Of a stretch of 64,000 nucleotides of DNA, positions 47,301-60,719 are shown one piece after another. Each line of letters starts with the position of its first letter. Positions within the stretch are counted from its first letter, which is position 1. Position numbers and translations under genes: made by a program. The stretch is taken from the NCBI GenBank assembly GCA_034336665.1, contig CM067569.1, forward strand, positions 8,036,820 through 8,100,819, in the 5' to 3' direction. The DNA is from Luscinia megarhynchos. Lineage: Eukaryota; Chordata; Aves; Passeriformes; Turdidae. The notes under the pieces were generated by a model. That model saw only the letters and a program-made list of their open reading frames with translations. It had not been told where the DNA came from and did no database searches.

Positions 47301-47895
47301 CAGTTAACTTCTGGGAGTGTAGTTTTCCTATCAGGTTGCTCAAACAGATGCTCTCTAAGCGTAGAAGAGATCTATTTCTGGAAATTGAAGTGGGAGTTGG
47401 CAGAGTGGGGGAAAGTGAAATGGCAATCAAAATTCCCATACTTTATCCTAAAGGCTGAATTCCCACGTCTGGCTGAGAGGAGAAACAAATGCTTTCTAGA
47501 CCCAGGAGGCTCTGCATTCCCTGAAACAGAGTGATTTATTTTTAATTCTGATAGTTCACTGGAGCTCTTAAAGCAAAAGAGCAGTGACAGTTTTATTACA
47601 CTACTTAGAAATAAAGGCAGCAAGCTCTGGGTGATGCTGAGGTTGAAAAGCCTGGAGTGCTGTAGGAAGGGAGGGCAGGTTCATTCAGACATTTGACCCC
47701 TGCTGGGTCCAGCCCAGCCAGAGCATGGCCTGAATTGCAGGGGCAGCACCCAGAGGCAAGGCTTGACTCTGGCTGGAAATCTGTGTTGAACAGCACAGGA
47801 TTTCACAGTCGTGTTTCTTTGGATTGGCTACGTCAGCCTTCCTTCAATTCATTGCCCTAAATAATGGCATCCCCTAAGCTTATATGCTGCAGTTT

Positions 47896-47918
47896 TGGGC
47901 TTTTTTTTTTTTTTTTCA
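47896..47918. repeat. T homopolymer
   Basis: About 17 consecutive T residues after GTTTTGGGC in the presumed AFAP1L2 intron. Confidence 0.8.
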
Positions 47919-50900
47919 TTTGCTGCTGATACCATTTTGGCTATGGTCAGTCTTTTATTCTTTGTGATGGTCAGTTACAGCTCTCACAGGAATGCCAAAG
48001 CCATGGGGCCTGACAGGAGCACAGGTGGGTGCTGAGCACAAAGAATGGTGCTTGTGTGAGAGGGGCTGAAGATCATAAGTAGGGTGTCCTGTTAGTGCTG
48101 TGCAGGATAACATGGACCCTCCTTGCAGTTAATGTAGGCTGTTGGTGTCCCTTTGAAGCTGGCATTGCCCCAGAACCAGGATGAGAGCCATGGGCTGGTG
48201 ACTGCCACTTCCAGGTCACACATTCTTACACCTTTGGCTGCTTGGTGTCTCCATTAAAAGATGTGTAGGTCTGGATGATGCTCCAATGCTTTCTTTAAGG
48301 TATTTTTCTAACATTTAGCCCTGATCAGACTATCTCGTTCTGACACTCCTGATTAGCTACAAAACCTTTGCTGTCTGCTTTTGTTCCCTTGCTGGATTGA
48401 GGTTTTTGTTGGAAATGCTCTGTTTCCAGCATATGTTCTTGTTTTTCTGATAAACATGCATGTCTGTTGGCCCACATTTAGATGAGGTGGGAAGGGCCAA
48501 ATTAATTCCTGGTGTCATTCCAGCATAGTCAGTGGGCTGACCACAAAGATCAAACTGGGTCTAAGATTTACACTGGATTGTCTGCAACTTTTACCAATTT
48601 TTACTGCTATGTTACCTAACTGTATTTCTGGTGCAATTGATAAAGATGCCTTTGAATTTAATATAATTAAAGCTGATTTGTGGTAGAGGAGGGATGTAGA
48701 GCTGACAACTCCTTAGCCAAGCAGACATGCTCAGAATTCCAGGTGCTAATAGCACTGATGTGGCTGACCCTTGCTCCAGACCAGGATCTGGACTGTGTTA
48801 GTTATTTGGACCATGAAAGATAAGGAAATTCTGCCACGCTGCTTTATGAAAATGCAGCCAAATCATCTGTGGACACTTCAGCAAGGACAGCTTCACCTCT
48901 GATCCTCCAGGCTGAAGCCTTTCCAGCTCCTGATGAGATGGTTCTCCTGGGAATGCGTGCTTATCCCAGATTCTGGGATGGAATTTCCAATTTTCTTTCA
49001 CCCGTTGATTGTATAATTTCCTCATTCATGCAGTTGCTTTTTGTTGGTTATTCACAAATGTGCAGGTCTGCTCTGCCATCATACTGACAGAAGGAAGGGA
49101 AATGTTCCGTTTTGAATATGGAAAGGGAGTTGCTGCTCGGCACAGACAGAACTGGCTTCTAGATGAAAGAGTCAAATACCAAACTGTTTTGTTTCAGTTT
49201 GAGCAGGATGGGCTTTGATCTAGAGGAGATGACTCAGTCAGTAGCAGGGAGCAATTCTTTATAGTACGTTTAGAAATAAAACCTGAACATTTAGGCTGTG
49301 ATGGCTTTGACACGTCAGTCATAGCATATATTATGTGAAAATGAAACCCATAAACATCTGAAATGAAGTGTGGAGGGTTTTCTGAAGAGAGAAAGAAAAT
49401 ATTTCTGATATTGGTTGCCAAGAGTTTTCCTCAAGTCAGAAAGGACTGGGGGTGGGGTAAGATCATTCCTATTGAGATAGGAATAACGAGCACTGTGGAC
49501 AAAGCAGGAAGGGGAAAGACTTCCTGCAGTGAAACTCAAGCCAGAGGTGGGGCCAGGGTGAAAACTGGGATCCCCTGGCCTCAAGTCAGGCTCCACAGTC
49601 CATCTGTGCTGCCTGCTCTTCACCCTGCTTGATGCATCACCCCCGTTGTCAGCTCTCACAGCGCCCTGGGCCAGGCGCCGCGCTCAGACCCCGCTCGGTC
49701 CCTGGGCTGGCTCCAGCTGCACAGGGCAGGGATGGCCAGATTCCTGCTGCTGAGCTGCTTTCATCTGCAGCCAGGTGAGCTGACCAGTGCAGCTGTGTTC
49801 TGTGGCACTGCAGCTGGCCAAACAAGCACAGCTGGAGCGTGGCTGGGTCTCTGCGCCTGCTGCACACACGCGTGGAGTGAGAGCCCTGCGGCCTGGCCAG
49901 TGCCCTGGGGACGGGGTGAAACTCATCTGGCTCCACAGACAGGCTGCTGGCAGTCCCCCGTGTGAAAGCAAAGTGTCACTGCTGCTCATTATTTCTGCAG
50001 CTTTATTCCACATCCAGCCCCTGACCTTCATTTTGTTCTGTGCCACTGTCCTGTGTAGGCTAAGAACGAATGGGTCACTACCTGAAGAATGTTTCTTGGT
50101 TCTTTTTGGTGGCTGCATGCAGGAGGTGGTGATGGAGGCTTTTTTGGCACAGTTACCTTGTGAAGTATCCTGCTACTAACAGTTTGTTTCTGCTGAGGCT
50201 GAGGAGTATTTCCCCTCAGTGTCATGATCCCACCTCCTCACCTGCACCATCTCTGGCATTAGTTCCCCTTCTCACCAGCAGACAGCTCTTGACTTTTCAC
50301 AAGGTTGTCATTCTGCTGGCTTGACTTCACAGTCTGGACAGTGATGGGAGCAGGGTGCTGGGGCATGGAGCCAATCTCTTTTGGGTAGCAAAGCTCTGTC
50401 CAGTGGGCTCACTTGGGATGCTGAAGGTGTGCAGGTCCTTCAGTGATGCTGCACTTTGTCCAGCTGGTGTGAGAGCAGAGGCTGTGCTTGCAGAGGGTGC
50501 TCTGGCAGGTGTGGAGCAGGGCTGAAGGACTGTGCCCCCTCCTCAGGGAGAAAGGAGCAGGGTTACAGGTGCTGTGTGGGAGGGAGATGGCACCTGCTGT
50601 CCATCCTGCAGGAGAGAGGGCTGAGAGTTCCCAATGTCATCACATCCTTCTCTTCCTTCCCAACTTCCCTTTGCACATACCATTATGATGATTTGTTTTG
50701 CTGATGCATTTCCAGGAACTAACACCCATTTTCAAAGGGTGCAGAGGCAGAAGGAGTTCCTTTCTGTGAAGGAGCAGATGGTTCATTTTATATTTTAATA
50801 GTCTTACTGTGGGCAGTGGCTCTCCTGCCACAGAAAAGACTTCTTCAACTCAGGGATCCTTCTCTTAGACTGTGCCTTTCCCTTAAATCCCAGTCTTTTC

Positions 50901-52337
50901 AATAGAATAGTTTAAAATGTGGTTTTGATGTTCCCTTGTTCCAGTTTACTTCTGTCTTGAGTGCATAGAACTGCCTTTGCTATAAAATAAGATTGTGAAA
51001 ATGAATGGCTTTGCCAAGTGGCATCACATAAATGTTAAAGGAGAAACATTTCCTTGTGAGTAGCACTGGAGATGTATATGTTCTCAAAGAGGCTGGAAAT
51101 GGGGGCTCCAGTCCCCCAGGAAGTGGAGTGAACCAGAGGTGTGACTGGGTGTGAAGCTGCTGAGGGACCATGGTAGTGTCACAGAGATTCCTCTCTGGGT
51201 GGGACACATGCAGTGAGAATTTTCATCTACAGCCATAAAACTATAACCCTTACAATCAGCTGGGGTTTTTTGTACAACATTCAGATCTCATAAAACTGAT
51301 GTTTATGAATTATAAATAACATTAAATGTACCTAAAGACTTGGGTGCCATAATGATTATTAGCTAATCTTTATGTTATAGCAGAATGTAACTTCACACCA
51401 GAATTGGTGGCAATCCTTGAAGCTATAGGGGTGTCCATACTGCAGTGTGGTGATGGAGGTCTCTTAGATGGAAGGAAATTGATGTGATAAACATATCAGG
51501 AAACAAAAAAAACCCAAAAAAATCCATAGAAATTTCTGCTTGCAGCAAAGGCCATACTTTTAAAGCATAGGACAAAGAGGTAATAAATTATAAATTCAAC
51601 AGGGAACAGGGAAGTCATGTAGCAACTGCAAAAGATCCAAACATATGGAAAATTCAATTCTGTGGAGAATTAAGTCACTGTTATGTAATGAGGATCAATG
51701 GAAATGAGCTGATGTCAGTATTGGACTGGCTTAATGCATGGGTGGAAAATTGTGTTGTCTCAGAGAGGCCTGCTAATAGGAGTGTGAGCTCCATGTATGT
51801 CACATGTCCATTAGCTGTTGGGGTTTTTTTACCTAGGAAGGGCCTGATCCAAACCCAGCAGAAGTAAATAAGCTTTCCACTAAACTGAAATTCACTTGGG
51901 GTCTGAAGGTAGATCTGTATGAGGTGGCAAACAGTAGGACCCTGGGATGCACATGTAGCTCATACTGGTTGATCAGGGTGAAACTTATCCTTATTTTTCC
52001 CCATCTCTCTGAACCTTTTGCACTGCAGATTACCTGTCTGTCCCTCCAGGCTGAGCCACAGTGGCCCCAGCTGGACTGGAAGGGGCTCCACCTGGCAGGA
52101 GCAGAGAGGGCTGTCCCCTGTGCCCAGGACAGGGGACTCCAGGAGGGTTGGACACTGATAGCATTGCAAAGCTGCCCAGAGACCCTCCTGACCATCCTTT
52201 GACACGACTGAGATCCTGTGAGATGCAGCACGTGGTGGGGAAGGGATGCAGAGCAGAAGAAAGGCTGCTGGAGGAGGGCAGGCAGCCAAAACACCTGGCA
52301 GGTCCTGTGCTTGATGTTCTGTTGTGACAGGGCTTGG

Positions 52338-52355
52338 CAGCAGCAGCAGCAGCAG
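52338..52355. repeat. (CAG)6 trinucleotide run
   Basis: Six consecutive CAG units, noncoding as far as can be seen. It produces the poly-Cys and poly-Ala stretches of spurious ORFs on the opposite strand. Confidence 0.9.
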
Positions 52356-55300
52356 CTGAGCCTGGAGCTTGTCCCTGAAAATGAGCCATCACTAGCCTGG
52401 CAGCTGTGCAGGGAGCAGCAGAACCTGCTCCTGCCACCAACATGCTCTGGTTGGGAAGGAGGGGCAGCAGGGCAGGTCCTGGGTGTGAGAGAGAGCCAGA
52501 GAGCCTCCCTCCTGGAATAACCCTGGATTAGCAGGAGCAGGCCTCCTTTGGCCACTGCTGTCGGGCACTTTGCTGCTCCTGGGAGCCCAGCTGAGCATCC
52601 TCACTGCTGCTTTGAGAGCAGGAGGAAGTTCTGGGGAGGTTCTGAGTGTCGTGGTTTTGTGGGCACGTTTTTATGGTTGCTTGGCTGGGTTTTGATGGCT
52701 TTGTTTTCTGGCTTGTAAGTGAGGATAATGGGGAGGACAGAGCACGTAAGGGTTTGGTGAGAAGTGCTCTGGGTACTTTGGACACTGTGGCAGTGATCAG
52801 GACTCTGCACTGGGAATTACTAAAGGTGTGTTTGAGTGATGAGCATCAGGAACATACTAATAAGAGACCTGCAGGGAAGCAATGGGCTTCACCAGAGGCT
52901 TTCCCCCACATGAAATAGGTTTGATGTTCTGGAGTGTTACTGTGTACAAAAACATGCCTCCGAGTCAACAGATCAGGGAAAAGTGTCAGCTGGTAAACGT
53001 TAGTGGATGGAGCTGTCACATGAACTGAGCGTGTGGGTGCCTTCAAATTAAGGGATGCCAGAGGTGGGGAAAGCAACGAGATAAAAAGTGGTGGGAAAGT
53101 CTGACCTTGAGAGTTTCCAGTCCAGTGAGAGAGCCTGAAGGGCAGGTTGAAGCGAGTGAGGTTTCTCAGTGGGTCATCAGATGGAGGACCTGAGCTGCCA
53201 AACTCCCCTGAAGCACTGGAAGGAGCTGCAGCCCCTGCTCTTCCCAGCCAGGCACTGCTGGCCCTGGATGTCACACCACCCTCTGAGCTGCTTCATCTGG
53301 CCAACCCGATGGGGGAGAAAACACCCACAAAAAAACCCAAAACCCACATCCTTTTGTTGCTGCATATATCTTCCCCTGAATGAGAATTGATGTGGCTCAT
53401 TATCAGGGACACCACTAAGTGCAAGGAAGGGCTGAAGCACTGTGACCAAAGGCAGGGAAAAGGAAGAGGACAGAGTGGCACGTGGATCTCAGTAGCTCTG
53501 TGGGTTCCTTGTTTGGAAGGTTTATGGGTCTGTGAAATAACCTTGATGTTTCCCAAAGTGAATCTATTGAAAAGATTCATAGAGGGGACTATGACATGAG
53601 GAGAGCAAAGAGTTCCTTAGACATTTCTTTTACATTTCTAGAAGGCTTTTTTATCTTAAGAAATATTCTCTGTGAAATGGAATAATCCCTCCTAAAATTA
53701 CATCAGAGAATTGAAGACACCCTTGGTTTTGAGAGCAAGGTTAAAGTCTATTTGTCTGTTTGCTGCCCAGCAGCTTTGCAGGCTCATTGGAAGTGGCCAG
53801 TGTCTTTCCTGAGAAACAGCTGCTCAGAAATTTGGGAGGAAAAATATTTTATTCCTCACATGATGGTGGATTTGAGGCTCACCAGCTGGTGGAGAAGCCT
53901 GCCAAGGCTGCACACTGTTGTGGAAATGTACAGTAACTGGGCATAAGTAGCTCTAAGCCCTTTTTGGACTGAGGGGTGAAAATGTCTTAATTCTGGGAAG
54001 CTGTTGAATGTCTTTTTCAGTGTAGAAATAAATCAGAAGGGAATTGTGCTGCCTTTGCCAGCAAATAAACTCATTCTGGGGAATTTACTGTCCCTGTTTC
54101 CACAGGACCTCTTATGCACTGCCTGTCAGCTGAAGCTGTCCAAGCCCTCCAAGGCCCTCATGATGCTAATGTCTGTGTTGGAAATACAATTTTCAACCTG
54201 AAAAACTGCTTCTTAAATTACATTTTTGGACTGATTGTATACACTAATCTGTGTTACTTCCATCTGAAAACCAAATTCTCAGAATATTGATGAAAGTCTC
54301 TCACTGACTTCAAGGAAACTAGACCCTAGATTTATCAGTCTGGGTTAAACCAGGAAAGACAAACAGAAGATCTCTGTCAAAATTACTTTGTGCTAGAAAA
54401 TGCAATTTCTGTGTTTCCCTGAGTAAACTATTCTGATTTGCTTTCTTTCAGCTCTCTTCCTACCCACAACATGGAGAAAGTTTTCAATGAACTATTTTGA
54501 CTGCTGTAAAACAAGGGTTTTGTTTGCCCCAGCCTTAAAGCTTGTTTCTGGATGAAAAACTGGATATTTCCTGGCTTAGGATGCAGTGGGGGTTCTCAGC
54601 CATGGGGAAAGTCTTGTCCAGCTCAAATGTGTGCCCAGACTGGGATGTTGTGATCCTAGGGGGTGGGCTAGCAGATAAGTAAAGAACTGACTAGATTTTG
54701 GGGCTGAAGAAGAAAAAAGGTTGTGTTTGTGTTCCACCTGAGCTCCTGCCTGTGGGGTGTGCAGGAAGGGCCCTTGCCTGGGGCATGGTTGGAGGCTGTG
54801 CACAGCCATTCTGTGAGTCCTGCCTGCACATCAGGACAGAAAGTCCAAGGCTGCTCTGATTTGTCACCAGGAGCTGCTCGTGTGTGGCTCTCACAGTGGG
54901 ATAAAGATTGTGGGGCTGTCAGAATAGCAGGAGTTCTCCAAGCTGACTTCCTCTGATTGGAATAGGTCAGTCTGTTTGTAGCAGCCCTGTCCATCAGAGA
55001 AACTCAAATCAAGGCTTCTTTAATGTGCAGTGAATTGTTCTCTTGGGATGAAGCTCAGCCAAGAGGCCAAGAGCCCAAGACTTTAACAAAGAAGCATCAA
55101 CCTGTTTGTATGATTTTTGTATACACTATACAAATCTTCTGAACAAGATGTTCTTCTAACCCCATGGAAAGGAAGGCCAAGAGAGAAGGTCTGGGGCATT
55201 CAGATGCTGCCAAAATGGTGTGATGTAACTTGACTCAGTGCCAGTGTTTCTGCTGTAAACTGGATGCAGGTGAATGCTGATTAAAATGAGCCTGCACAGT

Positions 55301-55694
55301 ATCTGTCTATGGCATCTGTTGTTTGGTTTAAGGCAGCATCTAGAAATACAGGTGAGGGAACCAGATTCTGTCTGTCTGATGGTATGTGGGCATTCTTATC
55401 TCTGTGTTTTCATCCTGAAGCAGAAATACAAACAACCCACAGATGCACCTTACTGCTTATGTTTGGTTTTGATGAGTAGACAGCTTGGGAAAATGTTGGC
55501 TTTATTTATTACACCTTATTGTGTCACAGTCTTGATGTGTGTAAAACTCCAACAACAAGCTTGGTAAATGAAGAGAGAGCAGTGGGTGTTTACTGACTTT
55601 ATTTCAACACTTTCCTGTAACATCCTCCTAGGCAAACTGGTGAAGTACAAGCCCAAGAAGTGGATGGTGAGGTGAGGCAAAAACTGGCTGAGCT

Positions 55695-56065
55695 GCCATG
55701 CTCAGTGGATTGTGACTGGAGACAAAATCCAGCTGGAAGCCAGTCAATCTCCACCTGCATTAATGACCTGGTTGGAGGGGCTGTTTTGTAGAAAACACCA
55801 AACTAGGAGTGGCTGATGCACCAGATGGTTGTGCTGCTGTTAGGAAGGGCCTCACTAGGCTGGAGGAATGAGCCAGCAGGGATCTCCTGGAGTTCCAGAA
55901 AGGAGGGAAAGTCCTGCCCTTGAGAAGGGATCACCCCAGGGCCAAGCAGCTGGAATGGCAAAAAGCACCAGGATGGGCACGAGCCAGCAGTGTGCCCTCA
56001 TGGCAGCAGGACAGCAGCTCAGGGAGGATTTGTTAATCTGGGAGCACACATTAGTCCAGCCCTAG
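55695..56065 (+). mobile_element. Old CR1 LINE fragment (reverse-transcriptase ORF, 3' part)
   Basis: In order it carries the remembered landmarks of CR1 ORF2: AATGACCTGGTTGGAGGGG, then an ACACCAAACTAGGAGTGG block, GGGCCTCACTAGGCTGGAGG, AAAGTCCTGCCCTTGAG, and ATGGGCACGAGCCAGCAGTG followed by TGCCCTCATGGCAGCAGG. Stops and indels break the frame, so it is a decayed, inactive copy. The 3' UTR tail of CR1 was not seen after it. Sense orientation relative to AFAP1L2. Confidence 0.8.
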
Positions 56066-57998
56066 CACATGCTGGTGTTTGATACACCCTCAGTAACAGA
56101 GGAGGAATTTTTAAACAAATTTGGCACGAAGCCATCCTCCAGTGCTTCTCCACAGTGGCACAGTCTGTGTCAGTCAAGGAGTTTTAGCTGCTTGGAGCAG
56201 GGCCTGAGTTCCTGTAAGAATGGCACAGCTGCATGGATGAACTGCCATCCCACTCTGCTGATCTGCTTTTGAAACACTCCAGGTATCTGTGAATTTGTGG
56301 CTCTAAAGCTATTCTACAGATGCAAATCCTGAGTGTTGGCAGTGTGCTGTCAGGGCTGGAAGATGAGGCTTTTCTGTGCTAATGGATTTACTGCCTCCTG
56401 GTTTTCTCGAGGCACTGCTAAATGTGTCATGCAGAAAGGTGGTTTCATTAGCAGTTCTGCTTGGCTGGGGGAAAACCACTCTCTTTATTTATTTGGTTGG
56501 TTCAGCATGAAGTCTCTCTTGGCAGGTCAGTCACTTCCCAGGGCCTCCCAAGCTGCTGTTTCCCATTCCTGTGCTGTGAACAAAAGGTGAGCTCCCACCC
56601 CTGGCCAGCTGTGGTGGATGTGGGCAGAGCTGCTGGCCAGGTTACCTCCAGTCCAGCCAAGCACAGTGTTTGCCATGTGGATCCTCCTTGGCTGCCCTCT
56701 GCTTTCATAGGTCTGGAAGTGCCCCTGGGATGCTCCTCACCAGAGGATCTGGCACATGAGGTCTCCTACACACTCTGGAGAGAAGGAAGGACTTCTAGTG
56801 GAAAGGAACATCTGTTACTCCTTAAGTGTGACCACTGTCAAGCTTTCCATCCCTCCAGCAAAGCAGTTCTTTAGCCAAAGGCCTGGTAATCTCTGCTTTT
56901 TTTCAGGAGGAGAAGGAAAGTAAATCTTCAGGATGATTCTTTTTTTTCAACTGAAGAGATGAGTTTTGTTTTAAATTGCAGTATATTGAGTCAGTGTCTT
57001 TGACACCACAGCTGTGCTGGTGGAAAGCTGCTGGAGGGGCTGGACCCCTGTGTGCTGTAGCTTTGTGCAGGGTGCACCTTGCAGGGCTTGCACAGCCACT
57101 CGTGGAGGGTGATCCGTGCTCAGCTTCTCCAGCTGGAGGGTGTGAGTGTGCCCAGCAAAACAAATGGCATTGTTTTCACATGGTGTAACACCACTCCCTG
57201 CACCTTCCCCTGCAGCACTGCCGGTGTCCTGGCTGCAAATCCTGAGGGGAAGCAGGCTGAGTCACCAGGCACAGGCTGTGTTTGTGAATCAGGGAGGCTG
57301 CACTGTGCAGGAGAGGCCAGCCATGGTGGGTCCCCCACGCCACCTCCTGTCCTCAGCCCTGGGTTTGGCCAGGTCAGCAGGTTCTGCCTGTGAGGTGATC
57401 ACCTCGGTAGGAGCTGGTTCAAGGAAACCATTGAGGCATCAAACTGCTGGGCTAATTTCCTCCCTTTACAAAACCTCGCACGTGAGCTCAGGGCAGAGGC
57501 AGCAGCACGGGAAAAGGCTTGCACGGGGGAAGAGCTTTGGATTTGTGGTGCTCACAGCTAAGCTGAGCTGGCTGGCTGCACTCACCCTGCAGCACCCAAG
57601 GATGCCTCTGCAGCTCTGGCCATTCTGGCTGGTTCTTGCCTTGGCTACAGCCAGCAGCAGGGGGACTTTGATCTCACTTGCATGAGGGTAAGCACGAGGG
57701 AGCACCAGGGCTACCCCTGGGGGCACTTTGGAGTGGAGTGGCCTTTGCTGTGGTGCAGGGGGGCCGAGCTCAGCCTGCTTCTGAGCTCAGGGTTAAGTGG
57801 TTGTTTTTTAGCTTCTTCACATTCCCTTCCATCCCCTTTACTCCTGGAATAACAAAATCAGAGCAGGGAGGTTTGCTTTATTGTGCTGGGTCTCCTTCCT
57901 CCACCTGCTGTGGCAGCTGATCTCCTTAATGAGCAAAGTTGCCTGGGGATGCCATTTACCCAGGGGAGGCAGTTCCCCCTGCACAGTTGGATTGATTT

Positions 57999-58004
<6 letters not shown>

Positions 58005-58024
<20 letters not shown>
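58005..58024. repeat. T homopolymer
   Basis: About 19 consecutive T residues after TTTATTTTTC, in the presumed intron. Confidence 0.85.
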
Positions 58025-58029
<5 letters not shown>

Positions 58030-60690
58030 GTGCAAACTGCATGTCCAGCCTTGCTTGCGGGTGCTGTTAATTCTGTCCATGCTTTCTCTGGAAAAGCTGC
58101 TTTTCAACAGAAGGACTGTGTTTGCAAATCTTCCCCCTTCCTGGAAGGAGCAGGGTGGAACAGGTCATGATCCTGATGCTGTGTGATGGAGAAGCAGAGA
58201 CAGTGGAGGGGGAAGCTCAGAGGGGAGGGATTGCTCCTTCCCCCTGCACACATCCCACACACACTGTGAGAACAGGGAGTTTGCAGCTGGAACAAATGGG
58301 CAGGAAATGGGAAGTGAATAAAGGACAGGGCTCCTTCAGGGCTGTGAGTGTGGCTGGGGGAGCTCAGGCCAAGGGATCCCTGCTGGTCACCTTGCTGGTG
58401 AAATGGGCTGGCTAACTGGCTGTCACCTAAACCTGCCTGAGCTCAAAGCAGTCAGTCTGCATGGTGCCTTGTGACTGGGAAAAATCAACCTGCACATTGT
58501 GCTGTGCTGAGACACAGAAATTTCTGTGCTGAGACCCCAAAATCTGCCCTCTTGGCTGTTTCATAGGTGCTGCCTGTGGATCCACTCTGCTGTGGAGCAC
58601 CAGGTATTGATTCAGGCTTGCTGGCCCAATAGTTTCCACCACTGCTGCATTTCTGTGGCTCCTCAGGGTCCTGGTTGACGATTTGAGGCCAGATGATTTC
58701 TGTTTGTTTGTTTAAGAATGTTGTATTAATTTATTCCTAATCACATACAGCTCTCATCATTGCTTAGGCCGTGACTTTCAGCTATCTTGAAATGAAAAGA
58801 AAATACATGTTTGTCTTCCAGCACCTTGGGAGCCAAGGGAAGCCTTAACCAGAGCCAAGATGTAACGTGGCAGTGCAAACACCAATATCCAACGTTCCCC
58901 CAGATTTGTAATTAAAAGCTGATGATTTTCCCAAGGTTACCAGAAGGACACCAGCCTGCAGGACCCAGTTGTCTGGCTGCCATAACACTGAACCTGTTCC
59001 TATGGCACTGAGCTGATTGCTATTGGGGTTTGTGCTGATTTTCAGTGTATATTTGTGTATATTTTTGTTTTTTGAATGAGTGCTGCTGCACTTCTCCCTT
59101 CTTCCTGGTGCAACCAGGATCTCAGCACAGTTTCTTGGCACTGCAGCATCATCCCACAGGGCTGCAGGCAGTGCCAGGCCCTCTGCAGGGATGTCATGAG
59201 AAGCAGCCCTGTTCCCAGGGGTCCCTAGAGTCCTGGAGATGAGTGGGGCCAGTGCAGCTCCAGTGGCTTCTGCAGGGGGCTGGGGCTGCCCCTAGGTCGT
59301 TTTTTCTCAGAGTATTTTTGTGGAGGAATGCACCTCCTGACCCACTGCCTGCAGCACTGCCTGGGAGAGCAGAGTGCTGGGAGGGGGCCAACTGTGCTCC
59401 AGCTGTGGGTCACCCAGCTACTCCTATTTTGGGAATGGCTGGGTGTTTCCAGGTCCCCTGGGTCCGTGCTGAGTTTGCCTTCTTGCCTTTGTTAGTGCTG
59501 CCTGGACAATAATGAAGACCTGGAAACTAGCTGTGATTTATGATCTTTTTATTGGGTGAACAAGAGGCAAAATGCAAAGCAAGAGATCCAGCTCTCCCCT
59601 TTTTGCAAAAGAAATGCCTCTTTGAATGGGAAGTGTGCAGGGTGGGCAGTGTCAAGCTGGTGCAAGTGTCAGCTGGTTTTTTTCACCTGGTTGGTGCTCC
59701 TAGTCCCAATGTAGTAAGGGAAAGAAAAGATATTTTTGTCCTATGGAAAATTTGGATCTTGTTTCCTGCCTGTACTGGAAGGTGAAATATGCTAGGAATG
59801 AGCACTGTGTACATCTGAGGAGCTGCTCTCCTCTCTGTAGCTGGGTTGGATGTTTTGGGAGGTTTTAAACTGACTAAGCACAGGCATGCTCCTGCCTGCA
59901 CTGCTGCTGAGACATCCCTCCCCCAGCCTAGAATGGGCTCAGAACCCACCACAGACTTGCCTCAGAGTGAATTTAGGGATGTGCTGTGAAGGATGGAGGT
60001 AACCACGTGCTTGACATCTCCAGTTGGAGCAGGGCCATCAGTCAGTCAGTCACACCAGTGCTTTGTACAGTCTGCTCTTCTGAGTTGCCCAAAGATGGGC
60101 TTGTTAGTGATGGATTAGGGGAAATAGATGAGTTGAGCACAGCCTTCACATCACCCACCCACTGTACTTGGTACATGCAGGGACCAGAGGACTTTGCTTT
60201 GTCCAAGTCCCTGCTGGGCAGGGATAGCCATGGGAATTGTCCCCTTGGGGCTCTCTAACTCCAGACTCCTCAATTCCCACTTCTCCTGGCATCCTGAGAG
60301 GTTTTAGTCCTGCCCTGCTCCCAGCTGAAGTCCTTCTGGGAGCCAGATGTGTCAGCTCAGCAAGACATCCTGCCTAAATATTTCCAGAAAAGAAGTTCAA
60401 GGTTGCGTTGTGATTCTTGGTTTGGGTGTTGTTTGTTTTTCAACACTGGTTTTCAGTCTTGTGGCTATGCCTGGTAATTCCCAGCTGCTTTGGGCCTTTT
60501 GGGCTAATGCAAAAGGGCCATAAACTCAGTCTGCTGGTGCAGTTAACAGGAGCTGCAAGGGCTTTGTGGAGTACTGGAGCTGCCCTGATGAATCTCACCC
60601 AGAAGTATTCTACTGGCATGAAGAATTCTCATCCTGGTATTCTCTCACACAACAAGATTATTCTGCATCCTGATCCATCAGGACAGTGAT

Positions 60691-60719
60691 GGGGTTTTTT
60701 TTTTATTTTTTTTTTTTCT
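60691..60719. repeat. T-rich tract
   Basis: Two T runs separated by a single A after ATGGGG; in the presumed intron. Confidence 0.85.

Noticed and set aside
51833..52555. 240-aa minus-strand ORF with Cys run
   Set aside because: The Cys run is the (CAG)6 repeat; the rest has no recognisable family, and no supporting splice or promoter signals were seen.
57146..57685. 179-aa plus-strand ORF
   Set aside because: No motif or family resemblance, and no good exon boundaries; treated as chance.
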